Shown one piece after another: positions 9,729 through 18,293 of a stretch of 64,000 nucleotides of DNA; the stretch's first letter is position 1; each line of letters begins with the position of its first letter. This DNA comes from Prochlorococcus sp. AG-409-P01 (lineage in GTDB: Bacteria; Cyanobacteriota; Cyanobacteriia; PCC-6307; Cyanobiaceae). The DNA is taken from positions 62,001 through 126,000 of the forward strand of contig QCKM01000005.1 in NCBI GenBank assembly GCA_003215335.1. The letters run 5' to 3'. The notes under the pieces were generated by a model. It was not told the DNA's origin. It did not search any database and saw only the letters and a list, made by a program, of their open reading frames with translations. A program made the position numbers and the translations under genes.

Positions 9729-11395
9729 CCCTAGCCAGCAGCCCCGATCTCTCAAAAGAATCAGAACCACTTCAGCCAAAAGGGTGGCTCAGGTATTTCA
9801 GCTTCAGCGTCGACCACAAAGTAATCGGACTCCAATATTTGATCTGCGGTTTCATCTTTTACTTAATAGGAGGAGCTTTAGCCAGTGCAATACGGATAGA
9901 ACTGACCAGCCCAATTTCAGACTTTATGCCGAGGGATGTATACAACCAAGTCTTAACACTTCACGGCACAATCATGATATTTCTTTGGATCGTGCCTGTA
10001 GTCAATGGTGCATTCGGGAATTATTTAATCCCGTTTTATGTAGGTGCCAGAGACATGGCATTCCCACGACTAAATGCCGTCGCCTTTTGGCTGATACCTC
10101 CAGCAGGCCTAATGCTTATTAGCAGCTATTTCATTACAGGTGCTGCTGAATCTGGATGGACTGCATATCCCCCACTAAGCATCAACACTCCAGCTGCAGG
10201 GCAAATCATCTGGATTCTTAGTGTCCTATTACTTGGTGGAAGCTCAATCTTCGGAGGCATAAATTTCATCGCAACCATTCTCAAATTGCGACGACCAGGT
10301 TTAGGTCTAATGCAATTGCCGATGTATTGCTGGGCAATGCTGGGCACCAGCATTCTCGTAGTGCTTTCTACACCTGTTTTAGCTGGAACTTTAATTCTTT
10401 TGAGCTTCGACATAGTTGCTCATACTGGTTTTTTCAATCCTGTTATGGGCGGGAATGTAATTGTTTATCAGCACCTCTTTTGGTTCTATTCACATCCAGC
10501 GGTTTACATCATGGTGCTTCCTGCTTTTGGGCTTGTCAGCGAAATCCTTCCAGTCCACTGTCGCAAGCCACTATTTGGATACACAACAATGGTCTACTCA
10601 ATAATGGCCATTGTTGTCTTAGGGCTTGTTGTGTGGGCACATCACATGTTCACAAGTGGTACCCCACCATGGATGCGATTGTTTTTCACTATCGCCACAT
10701 CATTTATTGCAGTCCCAACTGGCATCAAATTCTTCAATTGGGTAGCCACACTTTGGGGTGGGCGAATATCACTTAATAGTGCGATCCTCTTTTCTTGTGG
10801 CTTCATTATCAACTTCGTACTTGGTGGAATTACAGGAGTGGCGCTAGCACAAGTCCCCTTTGATATTCATGTTCATGACACCTATTTTGTGGTAGCTCAT
10901 TTCCACTACATCGTCTACGGGGGCTCAGTATTTGTAATTTTCTCATCTATATATCACTGGTATCCAAAATTCACTGGCCGAATGCTCAATGAGAACCTAG
11001 GTCGATTGCACTTCCTTCTTACCTTCGTCGGTTTTAATCTCTGCTTTGCCCCCCAACACTGGCTTGGTCTAAATGGAATGCCAAGGCGTGTTGCTGAATA
11101 CGACCCACAATTCACCTTTGTAAACCAACTCAGTAGCGCTGGAGCACTCTTAATGGCAATTAGCACTCTGCCTTTCCTTTGGAATGTTTTTCAAAGTGCA
11201 TTCAACGGACCCATTGCTGGTGACAATCCCTGGAAAGCCCTCACGCCAGAATGGCTCACGAGCTCTCCCCCTCCTGTCGAGAACTGGGAAGGGCCTGCAC
11301 CTCTGGTAAAGGAACCGTATGGATATGGAGAGACTCCAGAAACCCTTGAAGTTGCCCTTGATAAAGACCTTGAGCTAGGAGGAGATGAAAAATGA
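9725..11395 (+). CDS. ctaD: cytochrome c oxidase subunit I (A2-type heme-copper oxidase)
   Basis: The catalytic subunit that reduces O2 to water at the heme a3-CuB site. It has 556 residues and twelve membrane helices. His80 and His394 fit the low-spin heme, His392 heme a3, and His257, His306 and His307 CuB, with Tyr261 the likely cross-linked tyrosine. The helix VI motif is YSHPAVY (255-261), so the proton-channel Glu of A1 enzymes is replaced by the Tyr-Ser pair of the A2 subfamily. Lys335 fits the K-channel. The gene overlaps both ctaC and ctaE by 4 bp. Confidence 0.97.
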   Translation: MTLASSPDLSKESEPLQPKGWLRYFSFSVDHKVIGLQYLICGFIFYLIGGALASAIRIELTSPISDFMPRDVYNQVLTLHGTIMIFLWIVPVVNGAFGNYLIPFYVGARDMAFPRLNAVAFWLIPPAGLMLISSYFITGAAESGWTAYPPLSINTPAAGQIIWILSVLLLGGSSIFGGINFIATILKLRRPGLGLMQLPMYCWAMLGTSILVVLSTPVLAGTLILLSFDIVAHTGFFNPVMGGNVIVYQHLFWFYSHPAVYIMVLPAFGLVSEILPVHCRKPLFGYTTMVYSIMAIVVLGLVVWAHHMFTSGTPPWMRLFFTIATSFIAVPTGIKFFNWVATLWGGRISLNSAILFSCGFIINFVLGGITGVALAQVPFDIHVHDTYFVVAHFHYIVYGGSVFVIFSSIYHWYPKFTGRMLNENLGRLHFLLTFVGFNLCFAPQHWLGLNGMPRRVAEYDPQFTFVNQLSSAGALLMAISTLPFLWNVFQSAFNGPIAGDNPWKALTPEWLTSSPPPVENWEGPAPLVKEPYGYGETPETLEVALDKDLELGGDEK

Positions 11396-11994
11396 CAACT
11401 GTTGCTCCAGTTGAAGAGGCCTCTAAAGAAAATATTTCCCAAGAGGAAGTGCATCATGACCACCGGCTATTCGGGCTTGCGGCATTCCTAGTAGCTGACG
11501 GCATGACCTTTGCAGGTTTTTTTGCCGCTTATCTCACTTTCCGAGCAGTCAATCCCTTACTCCCTGGTGCCATTTATGAACTTGAACTTCCACTGCCTAC
11601 TCTGAACACTGTCCTCCTACTAATCAGTAGTGCAACTTTCCATCGTGCCGGACAAGCCTTGAAGAGGAACGAAACAGATCTTTGTCGGCGCTGGCTTCTA
11701 ATAACAGCAACTCTTGGCAGTGCCTTTTTAGCTAGTCAAATGGTGGAGTACTTTACTCTGCCTTTTGGTCTTACTGACAATGTATACGCAAGTACTTTCT
11801 ACGCATTAACTGGATTTCATGGATTGCACGTAACCCTTGGAACTCTAATGATTCTTATTGTTTGGTGGCAGACAAGAAAGCCAAACGGACGAATAAGCAG
11901 CGAAAACGTTTTTCCTCTTGAAGCAACTGAGCTTTACTGGCACTTTGTGGATGGAATCTGGGTCATTTTGTTCATCATCCTCTACCTTCTGTAA
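11392..11994 (+). CDS. ctaE: cytochrome c oxidase subunit III
   Basis: Subunit III stabilises subunit I and binds lipid next to the proton-uptake path. It has 200 residues and five predicted helices, the short cyanobacterial form. The DGMTFAGFFAAYLTFR start, the GFHGLHVTLGTLMI block and ELYWHFVDGIWVILFIILYL at the end are the family signature. The start ATG overlaps the ctaD stop by 4 bp. No clear terminator follows before cyAbrB. Confidence 0.96.
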   Translation: MTTVAPVEEASKENISQEEVHHDHRLFGLAAFLVADGMTFAGFFAAYLTFRAVNPLLPGAIYELELPLPTLNTVLLLISSATFHRAGQALKRNETDLCRRWLLITATLGSAFLASQMVEYFTLPFGLTDNVYASTFYALTGFHGLHVTLGTLMILIVWWQTRKPNGRISSENVFPLEATELYWHFVDGIWVILFIILYLL

Positions 11995-12086
11995 CCCTAT
12001 ACAGTGGTTAGTGATACGAAAGATTTGAACAATCCCTTGCCACACTTGAAATATCCAGTCAGAATTAGTTCAATTAATGCTGAGAA

Positions 12087-12461
12087 ATGCTGGTCGGCAA
12101 AGAACTACTGGACAAAGCCAGATCACTCAGCAATCGTCCCGAGGATGAGATTGCTAGAGGCTGTGGCTATGTGGGGCCCAGCGGACGAGTGCTCCGCAAG
12201 AGCTTCTACCGTGCCCTTGTAGAAGCAAAGGGCTACAAGCTTCGCTCTACAGGAAGGGCTGGAGGCAGAACCACACGAGGTCGGCAAGCCGAATTTCGTA
12301 CCCGAGTCCATGGGAACGGGAATCTGCTTATAGGTCATGCTTATACAAAAAAACTAGGCCTTGAACCTGGGCAAGAGTTCCGCATCGAAATCCACCGAGA
12401 ATCTCGAGCCATTTGGCTATCACCCTTGAAAGGGAAAAAGTCAAATGAAAATCCTAAATAG
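12087..12461 (+). CDS. AbrB-family transcriptional regulator (cyAbrB)
   Basis: A 124-residue DNA-binding protein of the cyanobacterial AbrB group, global regulators of carbon and nitrogen genes. The N-terminal GKELLDKARSLSNRPEDEIA-type helix and ARGCGYVGPSGR form the conserved cyAbrB start. The C-terminal half, VHGNGNLLIGHAYTKKLGL and EFRIEIHRESRAIWL, is the SpoVT/AbrB-like swapped hairpin. It lies 92 bp after ctaE on the same strand and could share its transcript. Its targets cannot be told from sequence. Confidence 0.88.
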   Translation: MLVGKELLDKARSLSNRPEDEIARGCGYVGPSGRVLRKSFYRALVEAKGYKLRSTGRAGGRTTRGRQAEFRTRVHGNGNLLIGHAYTKKLGLEPGQEFRIEIHRESRAIWLSPLKGKKSNENPK

Positions 12462-12500
12462 AGCCAACCAACTCAATCCGCACACACTCAAAATCCCTCA

Positions 12501-13148
12501 TCAGCTCCAGCCATGGCTCGCCAGCCATTCCTTGGAGAGGTCGGTGGAATGATTTGCTGTGGGCACTCCAAGTAATAAACGCTCTGCATATTTGGCCATC
12601 AAATCTGCTTCGAGATGAACAAAATCCCCAATTTTCAAATGATTTAGAGAAGTGTTTGACCAGGTGTGAGGAATTACCGCTACCCAAAAACGACTGCCAT
12701 TTTCATGGCAACCTGCGACCGTGAGACTAATCCCATCCACAGAGATACTGGCTTTTTCACAAACATAACGACCAAAAGTCTTGTCATCCCAGCAAACCTC
12801 TAACTTCCAAGACCTTTCAAGAGCATTTACTGAAAGCACCCTACCTAGGCCATCAACATGCCCACTAACTAAATGTCCGCCCAACCTATCCTCCAAGCGA
12901 AGAGCAGGCTCAAGGTTTACAAAACTGCCATGGTCTGCTTTAAAGCCAAGGTTTGTGCGTCTCAAAGTCTCCTCACTCACATCCGCAACAAATCCATCTT
13001 CCAAAAGACCTGCCACAGTGAGACAGACGCCATCAACAGCAACACTATCTCCCACCTTCAAAGGAGAAAAAGGATTACAACCTTTCACAAGCAGGCATCC
13101 ATCACGAGAATGAACCCGCCCAACAGCCTGAATAAGACCTGTAAACAT
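12501..13148 (-). CDS. ribE: riboflavin synthase alpha chain
   Basis: Dismutates two 6,7-dimethyl-8-ribityllumazines to riboflavin and the pyrimidine substrate. The 215 residues contain the duplicated lumazine-binding barrel: MFTGLIQAVGRV with VGDSVAVDGVCLTVA in repeat 1, and GHVDGLGRV with KASISVDGISLTVA in repeat 2. The N-terminal MFTG is diagnostic. The ATG at 13148 stands alone, with a short gap to the divergent BFN-domain gene. Confidence 0.95.
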   Translation of the reverse strand: MFTGLIQAVGRVHSRDGCLLVKGCNPFSPLKVGDSVAVDGVCLTVAGLLEDGFVADVSEETLRRTNLGFKADHGSFVNLEPALRLEDRLGGHLVSGHVDGLGRVLSVNALERSWKLEVCWDDKTFGRYVCEKASISVDGISLTVAGCHENGSRFWVAVIPHTWSNTSLNHLKIGDFVHLEADLMAKYAERLLLGVPTANHSTDLSKEWLASHGWS

Positions 13149-13208
13149 TTAATCAACCTCTAGGAGCATTCCACTCGCCATAATCGGATAACGGACGATG
13201 GAGAAGCC

Positions 13209-13790
13209 GTGATCGAGATGAAAGTTGCAGGGCTTGCTCTCGATGCAACTAACAGAAGCCCAATAGTTTTGCTTCAAGATTCTTCTGGTCGAAGACAGGT
13301 CCCAATATGGATTGACCATGCTCAGGCGCACAATATTTTGTCGGGTATTCAAGGAAAACGTCCAGAACATCCTCTTACACATGACCTGATGTTGGACCTT
13401 CTCAAAGCAGGTGGTCTTGATTTAGAACGAGTGATTATTCATGGCATCGAAAAAAACAGATTCCAAGCAGTTCTGAAACTTCGCGCCAACTGCAAGCCAT
13501 CCACTCAAGAGCATGCAAGTTCAACCTCAACAATAGAAATAGATGCTCGCCCAAGTGATGCAATTGCCCTATCAGTAAGAAGTAATTGCAGTCTGTGGAT
13601 GCTTGAAAGAGTGGTAGCAGATGCTTCCATTCCAGTAGATGCAGATGCTGACCAACAAGACCAAGACGAATTCCGTCAATTCATCAATGAAATAAGCCCA
13701 GCAGATATTGTCAATCACCTAGAAGCTAAAAAACCATCAATTGATCAGACATCTGAGTCTTCTGATCATGATCCTGATGACAAAAAATGA
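13209..13790 (+). CDS. bifunctional nuclease (BFN, DUF151) domain protein
   Basis: A 193-residue protein whose first 150 residues match the DUF151/BFN family (VAGLALDATNRSPIVLLQD, RRQVPIWID, DLMLDLLKAGG, IEIDARPSDAIALSVRSNC). Plant and some bacterial members have nuclease activity, but for most bacterial ones the role is untested. The C-terminal 40 residues are acidic and probably disordered (DADADQQDQDE, SSDHDPDDKK). The start is GTG 13209, or ATG 13218 three codons on. The stop overlaps the next gene by 4 bp. Confidence 0.88.
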   Translation: MIEMKVAGLALDATNRSPIVLLQDSSGRRQVPIWIDHAQAHNILSGIQGKRPEHPLTHDLMLDLLKAGGLDLERVIIHGIEKNRFQAVLKLRANCKPSTQEHASSTSTIEIDARPSDAIALSVRSNCSLWMLERVVADASIPVDADADQQDQDEFRQFINEISPADIVNHLEAKKPSIDQTSESSDHDPDDKK

Positions 13791-14923
13791 AAGCCTTACG
13801 TCATCCTTTTGGGAAGGGGGCCTCAGTAAGCCTTTTCACATTGGGAACCATGAGGGCAATTTCCTCATCAGAAGTGATGTATTCGGTTGTAAAAGAAGCG
13901 TTGTCTAGTGGAATTAATCACCTAGAGACTGCGCCCAGCTACGGGCTTGCGGAAACCTTATTAGGGATTTCGATAAAAAAGCTAAAAGAAGAAGGCTTAC
14001 AACCTCAGGGGGGATGGGTAATAACAAGCAAGCTTTTACCTGGGGTTGAGTTTGTTGAAGGGCAGAAACAAATAAAAAAGACTCTAAAGCGGCTTGGTTT
14101 AAAAAAGCTTGACAACCTTGCCATCCACGGAATCAACCTCCCCGAACATCTCCAATGGGTTCTCAAAGGTGAAGGAGCAAGAATTCTTCGCTGGGCTGAA
14201 GATGAAAATCTAATTGGTCAAGTCGGATTTAGCTCACATGGCTCAATTCCTCTAATTGAGGAGACATTGGGAAGCATGCGTTTTCAGTTTTGCAGCCTTC
14301 ATCTACATCTCTTTGATCAAGCTCGCATTCCTATAGCAAAAAAAGCCCTTAATAATGGCTTAGGCGTTATGGCCATCTCCCCAGCAGACAAAGGAGGACG
14401 TTTATATGCTCCCAGCTCAACGCTTCTTAAGGACTGCTACCCATTCTCTCCGCTTGAACTTGCCTACCGCTTCCTCTTAGCTGAAGGAATAACGACTCTG
14501 ACAATAGGGGCCAGCCATATCTCAGATTTCAACTATGCCAAAAAACTCAGCCGCTCCAATCACCCTCTTGATCCAACTGAAAAAAAAGCCGTTAATCATC
14601 TGAGCAAGGAAGGCAAGAGACGCCTAGGCAAAACCCACTGCGGGCAATGCCAAGAATGTCTTCCATGCCCAAAAGATGTTCCAATTCCTGAATTACTTCG
14701 TCTAAGGAATCTGGCAATTGGTCATGACATGAATACTTTCGCTAAAGAGAGATACAACTTAATTGGAAGAGCGGGACATTGGTGGGAGGAAGTCAAAGCA
14801 GACTCTTGCGAAAAATGCAGGGACTGCGTTCCCCGCTGTCCTAACAAAATTCCGATCCCAGACCTCCTAGAAGAAACTCACAAGCTTTTGGCTGAAGCTC
14901 CCCGTCGGAAACTATGGGGTTGA
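13787..14923 (+). CDS. aldo/keto reductase with C-terminal ferredoxin-like iron-sulfur domain
   Basis: A 378-residue fusion. Residues 1-260 form an aldo/keto reductase barrel (LGTMRAISS, INHLETAPSYGLAE with the catalytic-type Asp replaced by Glu in ETAPSYG, then ITSKLLP). The rest carries two cysteine clusters, CGQCQECLPC near 285-294 and CEKCRDCVPRC near 341-351, able to bind two [4Fe-4S] clusters. This architecture is known as an oxidoreductase class in cyanobacteria and clostridia. The substrate is unknown. It is co-translated with the BFN protein (ATGA overlap) and converges with the next gene by 12 bp. Confidence 0.85.
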   Translation: MKALRHPFGKGASVSLFTLGTMRAISSSEVMYSVVKEALSSGINHLETAPSYGLAETLLGISIKKLKEEGLQPQGGWVITSKLLPGVEFVEGQKQIKKTLKRLGLKKLDNLAIHGINLPEHLQWVLKGEGARILRWAEDENLIGQVGFSSHGSIPLIEETLGSMRFQFCSLHLHLFDQARIPIAKKALNNGLGVMAISPADKGGRLYAPSSTLLKDCYPFSPLELAYRFLLAEGITTLTIGASHISDFNYAKKLSRSNHPLDPTEKKAVNHLSKEGKRRLGKTHCGQCQECLPCPKDVPIPELLRLRNLAIGHDMNTFAKERYNLIGRAGHWWEEVKADSCEKCRDCVPRCPNKIPIPDLLEETHKLLAEAPRRKLWG

Positions 14924-15916
14924 TTCATTCCATCTCTGCTCAAAAAGTATCTGCTCACCTTGAGAGAGTTCAGGCAATGACCAGCATCTAGACAAAATAT
15001 CTTGCGAAGGAAGAGAAGATATCCTCAAAGATTCAGGAATAGTATTTAATGCGGGTTCTATTTCTTCGAAAGACAAAGGAGGGATCCAGCCGCCTGCAAT
15101 AAGAGGTGACATCAAAGGCATCTTCCAAGCTTTTTCTACCCATGCTTGGGGTACTGGTTCCCTACTTGTTGCCGGACGAACTAATAATGACCAATTCAAT
15201 GGTGCTCCAACCCGAGGGACAACCACTCTCAATCGAGGATCACTTCGAAGACCTGACAAACATCTTTGCAAAGGTAAAACTGCAACTCGACCCTTACCTT
15301 GCAAAATCCAATTAAGGCCATGCCGATCATCAAAAGTCAAAGCTTGTTCGCGCAACCTCAACAGAGCATCAGGATAGTCAATCTTGTCAGCAAGATTGAC
15401 TATCAAACGAGGGCTTTGAGGTAACAGAACCTTCCCCCGAAGACCTGGTTCTAACAAGACTTCCCATCCCGCACTTGCATCTTCAAGCCACTTTTCACCA
15501 TTACGAAAAGCCAAAGCCCATGGACTTAAAGCAACTGGCAAAACACATGAAGCCATTTCAACTTCTAGTCCATTCAAAAAATCACGTGCCAAAGGATTGA
15601 GGCGATCAGCAAGGCGAGGGGTCTGAATAGGTTGAAGATCTTTCTGAGATAAAGCTTTCAGCCAACCATCACCAATTGCTATTAAATCTGTCTTCTCAAG
15701 CTCTTTAAAGAAAAAAGATTGATTCTCAACTTCACTGAAGATTGGCTTGTAACGCCATGGCGCTGGCAAAGTTCGACGCCATTGTTTTGGCAAAGTCTCT
15801 GGGGTAGCCCTTAAAACAGGATGAAAAAAACCACGTCCACAACTTGCAATCATCCCAAATCCTGCGAAAGCCCCAAGCTTCAAAAGTTCTCTTCTGCCAA
15901 CCTTGTAAGGCTTCAT
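14912..15916 (-). CDS. Tat-exported, probably lipid-anchored solute-binding protein (PotD-like)
   Basis: A 334-residue predicted periplasmic protein. The N-terminus GRRELLKLGAF is a twin-arginine motif (Arg8-Arg9) followed by a hydrophobic stretch and IASC, a plausible lipobox with Cys26. The mature part resembles family 1 extracellular solute-binding proteins of the polyamine type (LVRPATSREPVPQAW; LMSPLIAGGWIPP). No transporter permease or ATPase is adjacent. The ligand is unknown. A perfect 14-bp-stem hairpin lies in the coding sequence at 15373-15404. Its 3' end overlaps the convergent aldo/keto reductase gene. Confidence 0.75.
   Translation of the reverse strand: MKPYKVGRRELLKLGAFAGFGMIASCGRGFFHPVLRATPETLPKQWRRTLPAPWRYKPIFSEVENQSFFFKELEKTDLIAIGDGWLKALSQKDLQPIQTPRLADRLNPLARDFLNGLEVEMASCVLPVALSPWALAFRNGEKWLEDASAGWEVLLEPGLRGKVLLPQSPRLIVNLADKIDYPDALLRLREQALTFDDRHGLNWILQGKGRVAVLPLQRCLSGLRSDPRLRVVVPRVGAPLNWSLLVRPATSREPVPQAWVEKAWKMPLMSPLIAGGWIPPLSFEEIEPALNTIPESLRISSLPSQDILSRCWSLPELSQGEQILFEQRWNESTP
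15373..15404. repeat. perfect inverted repeat inside the solute-binding-protein gene
   Basis: GATAGTCAATCTTG (15373-15386), loop TCAG, and CAAGATTGACTATC (15391-15404) pair over 14 bp without mismatch. It lies wholly within coding sequence, in the segment encoding VNLADKIDY. There is no T-run on either side, so it is not a standard terminator. Its significance is unknown. Confidence 0.75.
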
Positions 15917-15947
15917 TTTCGAAAACCTTTTGAACTGAAGATTCTCA

Positions 15948-17153
15948 TTAAGGAGAGTCCATCACCAAATCATCTACAGCCTCATCACAAGCGTCAAGAA
16001 GCTGTTGAAGAGATGCTCCATTGAGTTGAGCCAGCAACGCGAAAGCTCCAGCACCTACTCCTTCCTTCACAAAACCAAGTTCATAATCCCTAAGAGCCTT
16101 ATGTCTACTCGAATGAAAATGCAAACCAGACGACAACCCCATGAGGGGCACTCCAAAGTGATCTCCAACCAGATCCATTAATCGTTCAAGAGCTCCCGAT
16201 TCCCCTGTTGAGGAAATGGTCTCATCTGCCAACCACGACGTGGTCCCAAGCGCAACACCCTTAATCCAATTCGCTCGCATAACTGCAGGAATTGCTGAAA
16301 GCGCTAAGGCAAGCACTGCAACCATTTGAGAGCCACCACCTAGCAAGACTGGCTGACCTGCTTCTCTAGCACCAATCAATAGTCCTGCCGCTACTGGCTG
16401 AAAAGGATCACCTACCGCCGCAAGTACTTCATGAGCTGAAGGCTTATAACTCAAGCCAGCAGCACGCAACCCCCTCTCAACTAAATCTTTCTTAAGGGCA
16501 CTGGGAGGGATACGTGCACTGCCACTAATAAGATTATCCACTGACAATCCAAACCCAGTAAGCACTGCCTGCGCAGTCGTTGTCCCACCCGGAACACATT
16601 CAGCAATCAGAAGCGGGCGCCGCAATCTCCGCCCCATAAATAATCCACGCTGCCACAAAGAATGCACTCGAGCCTTTGTCATGGCATTTCCAGTACTAAG
16701 ACAAGCAGCAGGCCCTAGAGAAGGTAAATCGAGTTGAAGATGAGGAAAAGTTGGCTGTTGAGAAAGTCCAACCGCCAAAACCATTGGCAAGACCCCAAGC
16801 CAGCTAGCAGCAACATGACTAATCAAAGCAGGAGAAACTCCTGCTTTAAGCGGTGGCAAAGGAAAATCTCTAACAATTCCAGGCCCTTTCAAAAGCAGCT
16901 CTGCATCAGCTAAAGCAGTAAACCGACGTGAAAAAGGAGTTGCCCCTGCGGCTGAAATGCCCTCAATCTCAGCAGTGCGCGAACCCGCAAGAATCAAAAG
17001 AGATGAGAATCCTTCTTCAGATTCCTCCCAAAGGGATCGCCATCCCTCAACGGATGTCCAAGATGAACCTGCACAAAAAGCCTTGCACCCTTGGGGAAGC
17101 TGCTTAAAAGAATCTTTGTTCAATTCAAAGAGGGTCCAAGGCAACGAGTCCAT
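15948..17153 (-). CDS. CobT-like nicotinate-nucleotide phosphoribosyltransferase homologue (TIGR00303 type)
   Basis: A 401-residue protein from ATG 17153 (MDSLPWTLF); a longer frame would run further into the upstream gene. It matches the CobT-related family found in cyanobacteria and archaea, with AGVSPALISHVAASWLG, GAARCLSTGNAM-like (GPAACLSTGNAM), LIAECVPGGTTTAQAVL and LLGGGSQMVAV. CobT activates the lower-ligand base of cobamides by making its alpha-ribotide. Marine picocyanobacteria make pseudocobalamin with adenine instead of dimethylbenzimidazole, so the substrate may differ. The start overlaps the DUF2232 gene by 29 bp. Confidence 0.78.
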   Translation of the reverse strand: MDSLPWTLFELNKDSFKQLPQGCKAFCAGSSWTSVEGWRSLWEESEEGFSSLLILAGSRTAEIEGISAAGATPFSRRFTALADAELLLKGPGIVRDFPLPPLKAGVSPALISHVAASWLGVLPMVLAVGLSQQPTFPHLQLDLPSLGPAACLSTGNAMTKARVHSLWQRGLFMGRRLRRPLLIAECVPGGTTTAQAVLTGFGLSVDNLISGSARIPPSALKKDLVERGLRAAGLSYKPSAHEVLAAVGDPFQPVAAGLLIGAREAGQPVLLGGGSQMVAVLALALSAIPAVMRANWIKGVALGTTSWLADETISSTGESGALERLMDLVGDHFGVPLMGLSSGLHFHSSRHKALRDYELGFVKEGVGAGAFALLAQLNGASLQQLLDACDEAVDDLVMDSP

Positions 17154-17811
17154 GTAACAACTTTGGAGGCTCTGGAATAGATGCTTGAAGTCTTGGAAAA
17201 ATCCAGAAGGCAAGTACATGTAAAACAAGCACATAAACCACTTCCTGAATCACCACAAGACAAATGGCAATCAGCTGAACATGAAAAAGTTCAGGAACAA
17301 ATGAAAGGTTTAAAAGATCAATAGCTCGATCCAAGAGGCCAGATCCTGCTCTGGTAATAACTACCCAAAGATTCTCAGCAACTAAAAGAGAAAGTATCAA
17401 CACTCGAACAAGAAATCCGAAAGTACCTATCAAAATCCCTCCACCCCAACTAAACCACCAACTAAAACCACGCTGCCAAACCCAACCTAGCCATAGTGCT
17501 AGAAGTCCATAAGGGAATAGCACTAAAGGACCTCTTACGGGCCCCATTAGAGCAAGAAGCAACAAGACCACTAAGGCAACTCCCTCTAAACCAGCATTAG
17601 GCCCACGACGAACTTGCAACAATGCAAGTGGGAGAGGCAACGCCAATCGGAAAAAAGCTCCGCCGATTGGGAGATAGTAAAGAGCAATCCATATCAATCC
17701 AGTAGCTGCTGCAAGATATGAAGTCTCCATCATCCGCAGAGCTTTGCGCTTACTCATAGGCAACAAAGATTTGCGCGCATGCTTTATATATCTATTTTTT
17801 GAGCTAATCAT
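17125..17811 (-). CDS. DUF2232-family integral membrane protein
   Basis: A 228-residue polytopic protein with about six helices. The first is near residues 30-50 (LAAATGLIWIALYYLPIGG), then LALPLPLALLQVRRGPNAG, a glycine-rich FSWGGGILIGTFGFLVR segment, and a C-terminal helix near 185-205. The LQVRRGPNAG motif is the DUF2232 (YybS-like) mark. Such proteins resemble substrate-binding subunits of ECF transporters, so a vitamin or precursor transport role is possible but only inferred. It is coupled by 4 bp to the lipoprotein gene upstream and overlaps the CobT-like gene. Confidence 0.75.
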   Translation of the reverse strand: MISSKNRYIKHARKSLLPMSKRKALRMMETSYLAAATGLIWIALYYLPIGGAFFRLALPLPLALLQVRRGPNAGLEGVALVVLLLLALMGPVRGPLVLFPYGLLALWLGWVWQRGFSWWFSWGGGILIGTFGFLVRVLILSLLVAENLWVVITRAGSGLLDRAIDLLNLSFVPELFHVQLIAICLVVIQEVVYVLVLHVLAFWIFPRLQASIPEPPKLLHGLVALDPL

Positions 17812-18293
17812 CGCCTTCCACTTTCGCCTCTAGAAACACTTTTTCGCGAAGACGACTCTTCTAAACGTTCAATCATTTCTACTTCAAAACTGACACCAGC
17901 CATACGTAAAGCCTTAGTAACTGCCTCAGCAGGTGCAGAAGGGTCAGCCAAAGAAAGTTTGATAGTGATGCGGTAAGGCCTAGGAGTAGGCAAAGGCATT
18001 GAGCCCAAACGTTCCTTTCTATTTATCTGTTTTTTCTCCTGTCTTGGTTTAGAGACTCTTTGCTTAGCTTCATTCTTAAGAAGCTTTTTTTTTGCCTGAG
18101 AGGTCGTCTTATTAGTAGTTTTAACTACGGGCGAGATGTTTTCTACAGGTGGTTGCTGAGGGGGTGCATCAAAACTATCAGCAAGCTGCTGACCGAGTTC
18201 AGTTTTTGCACATCCAATCAATATCAAAGAAAGCAACTGGGCCAACAATGCAAGAGAAGCTCTAGCCCCAAGCTTTGGCTCAAAGGCTGTCAT
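17808..18293 (-). CDS. predicted lipoprotein, function unknown
   Basis: A 161-residue protein with a lipoprotein signal peptide: basic start, LALLAQLLSLILIGC, lipidation Cys28. Residues 40-100 are Lys/Pro/Thr-rich and likely disordered, and about 105-145 may fold (PYRITIKLSLADPSAPAEAV). It ends with basic residues and serines. It starts 1 bp after the topA stop and overlaps DUF2232 by 4 bp, so it is a middle gene of one transcription unit. I do not recognise a family outside picocyanobacteria. Confidence 0.72.
   Translation of the reverse strand: MTAFEPKLGARASLALLAQLLSLILIGCAKTELGQQLADSFDAPPQQPPVENISPVVKTTNKTTSQAKKKLLKNEAKQRVSKPRQEKKQINRKERLGSMPLPTPRPYRITIKLSLADPSAPAEAVTKALRMAGVSFEVEMIERLEESSSRKSVSRGESGRR

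Noticed and set aside
10327-10776. 149-codon frame within ctaD
   Set aside because: It is out of frame with the clear ctaD gene and rich in Cys, His and Trp, as expected of a shadow.
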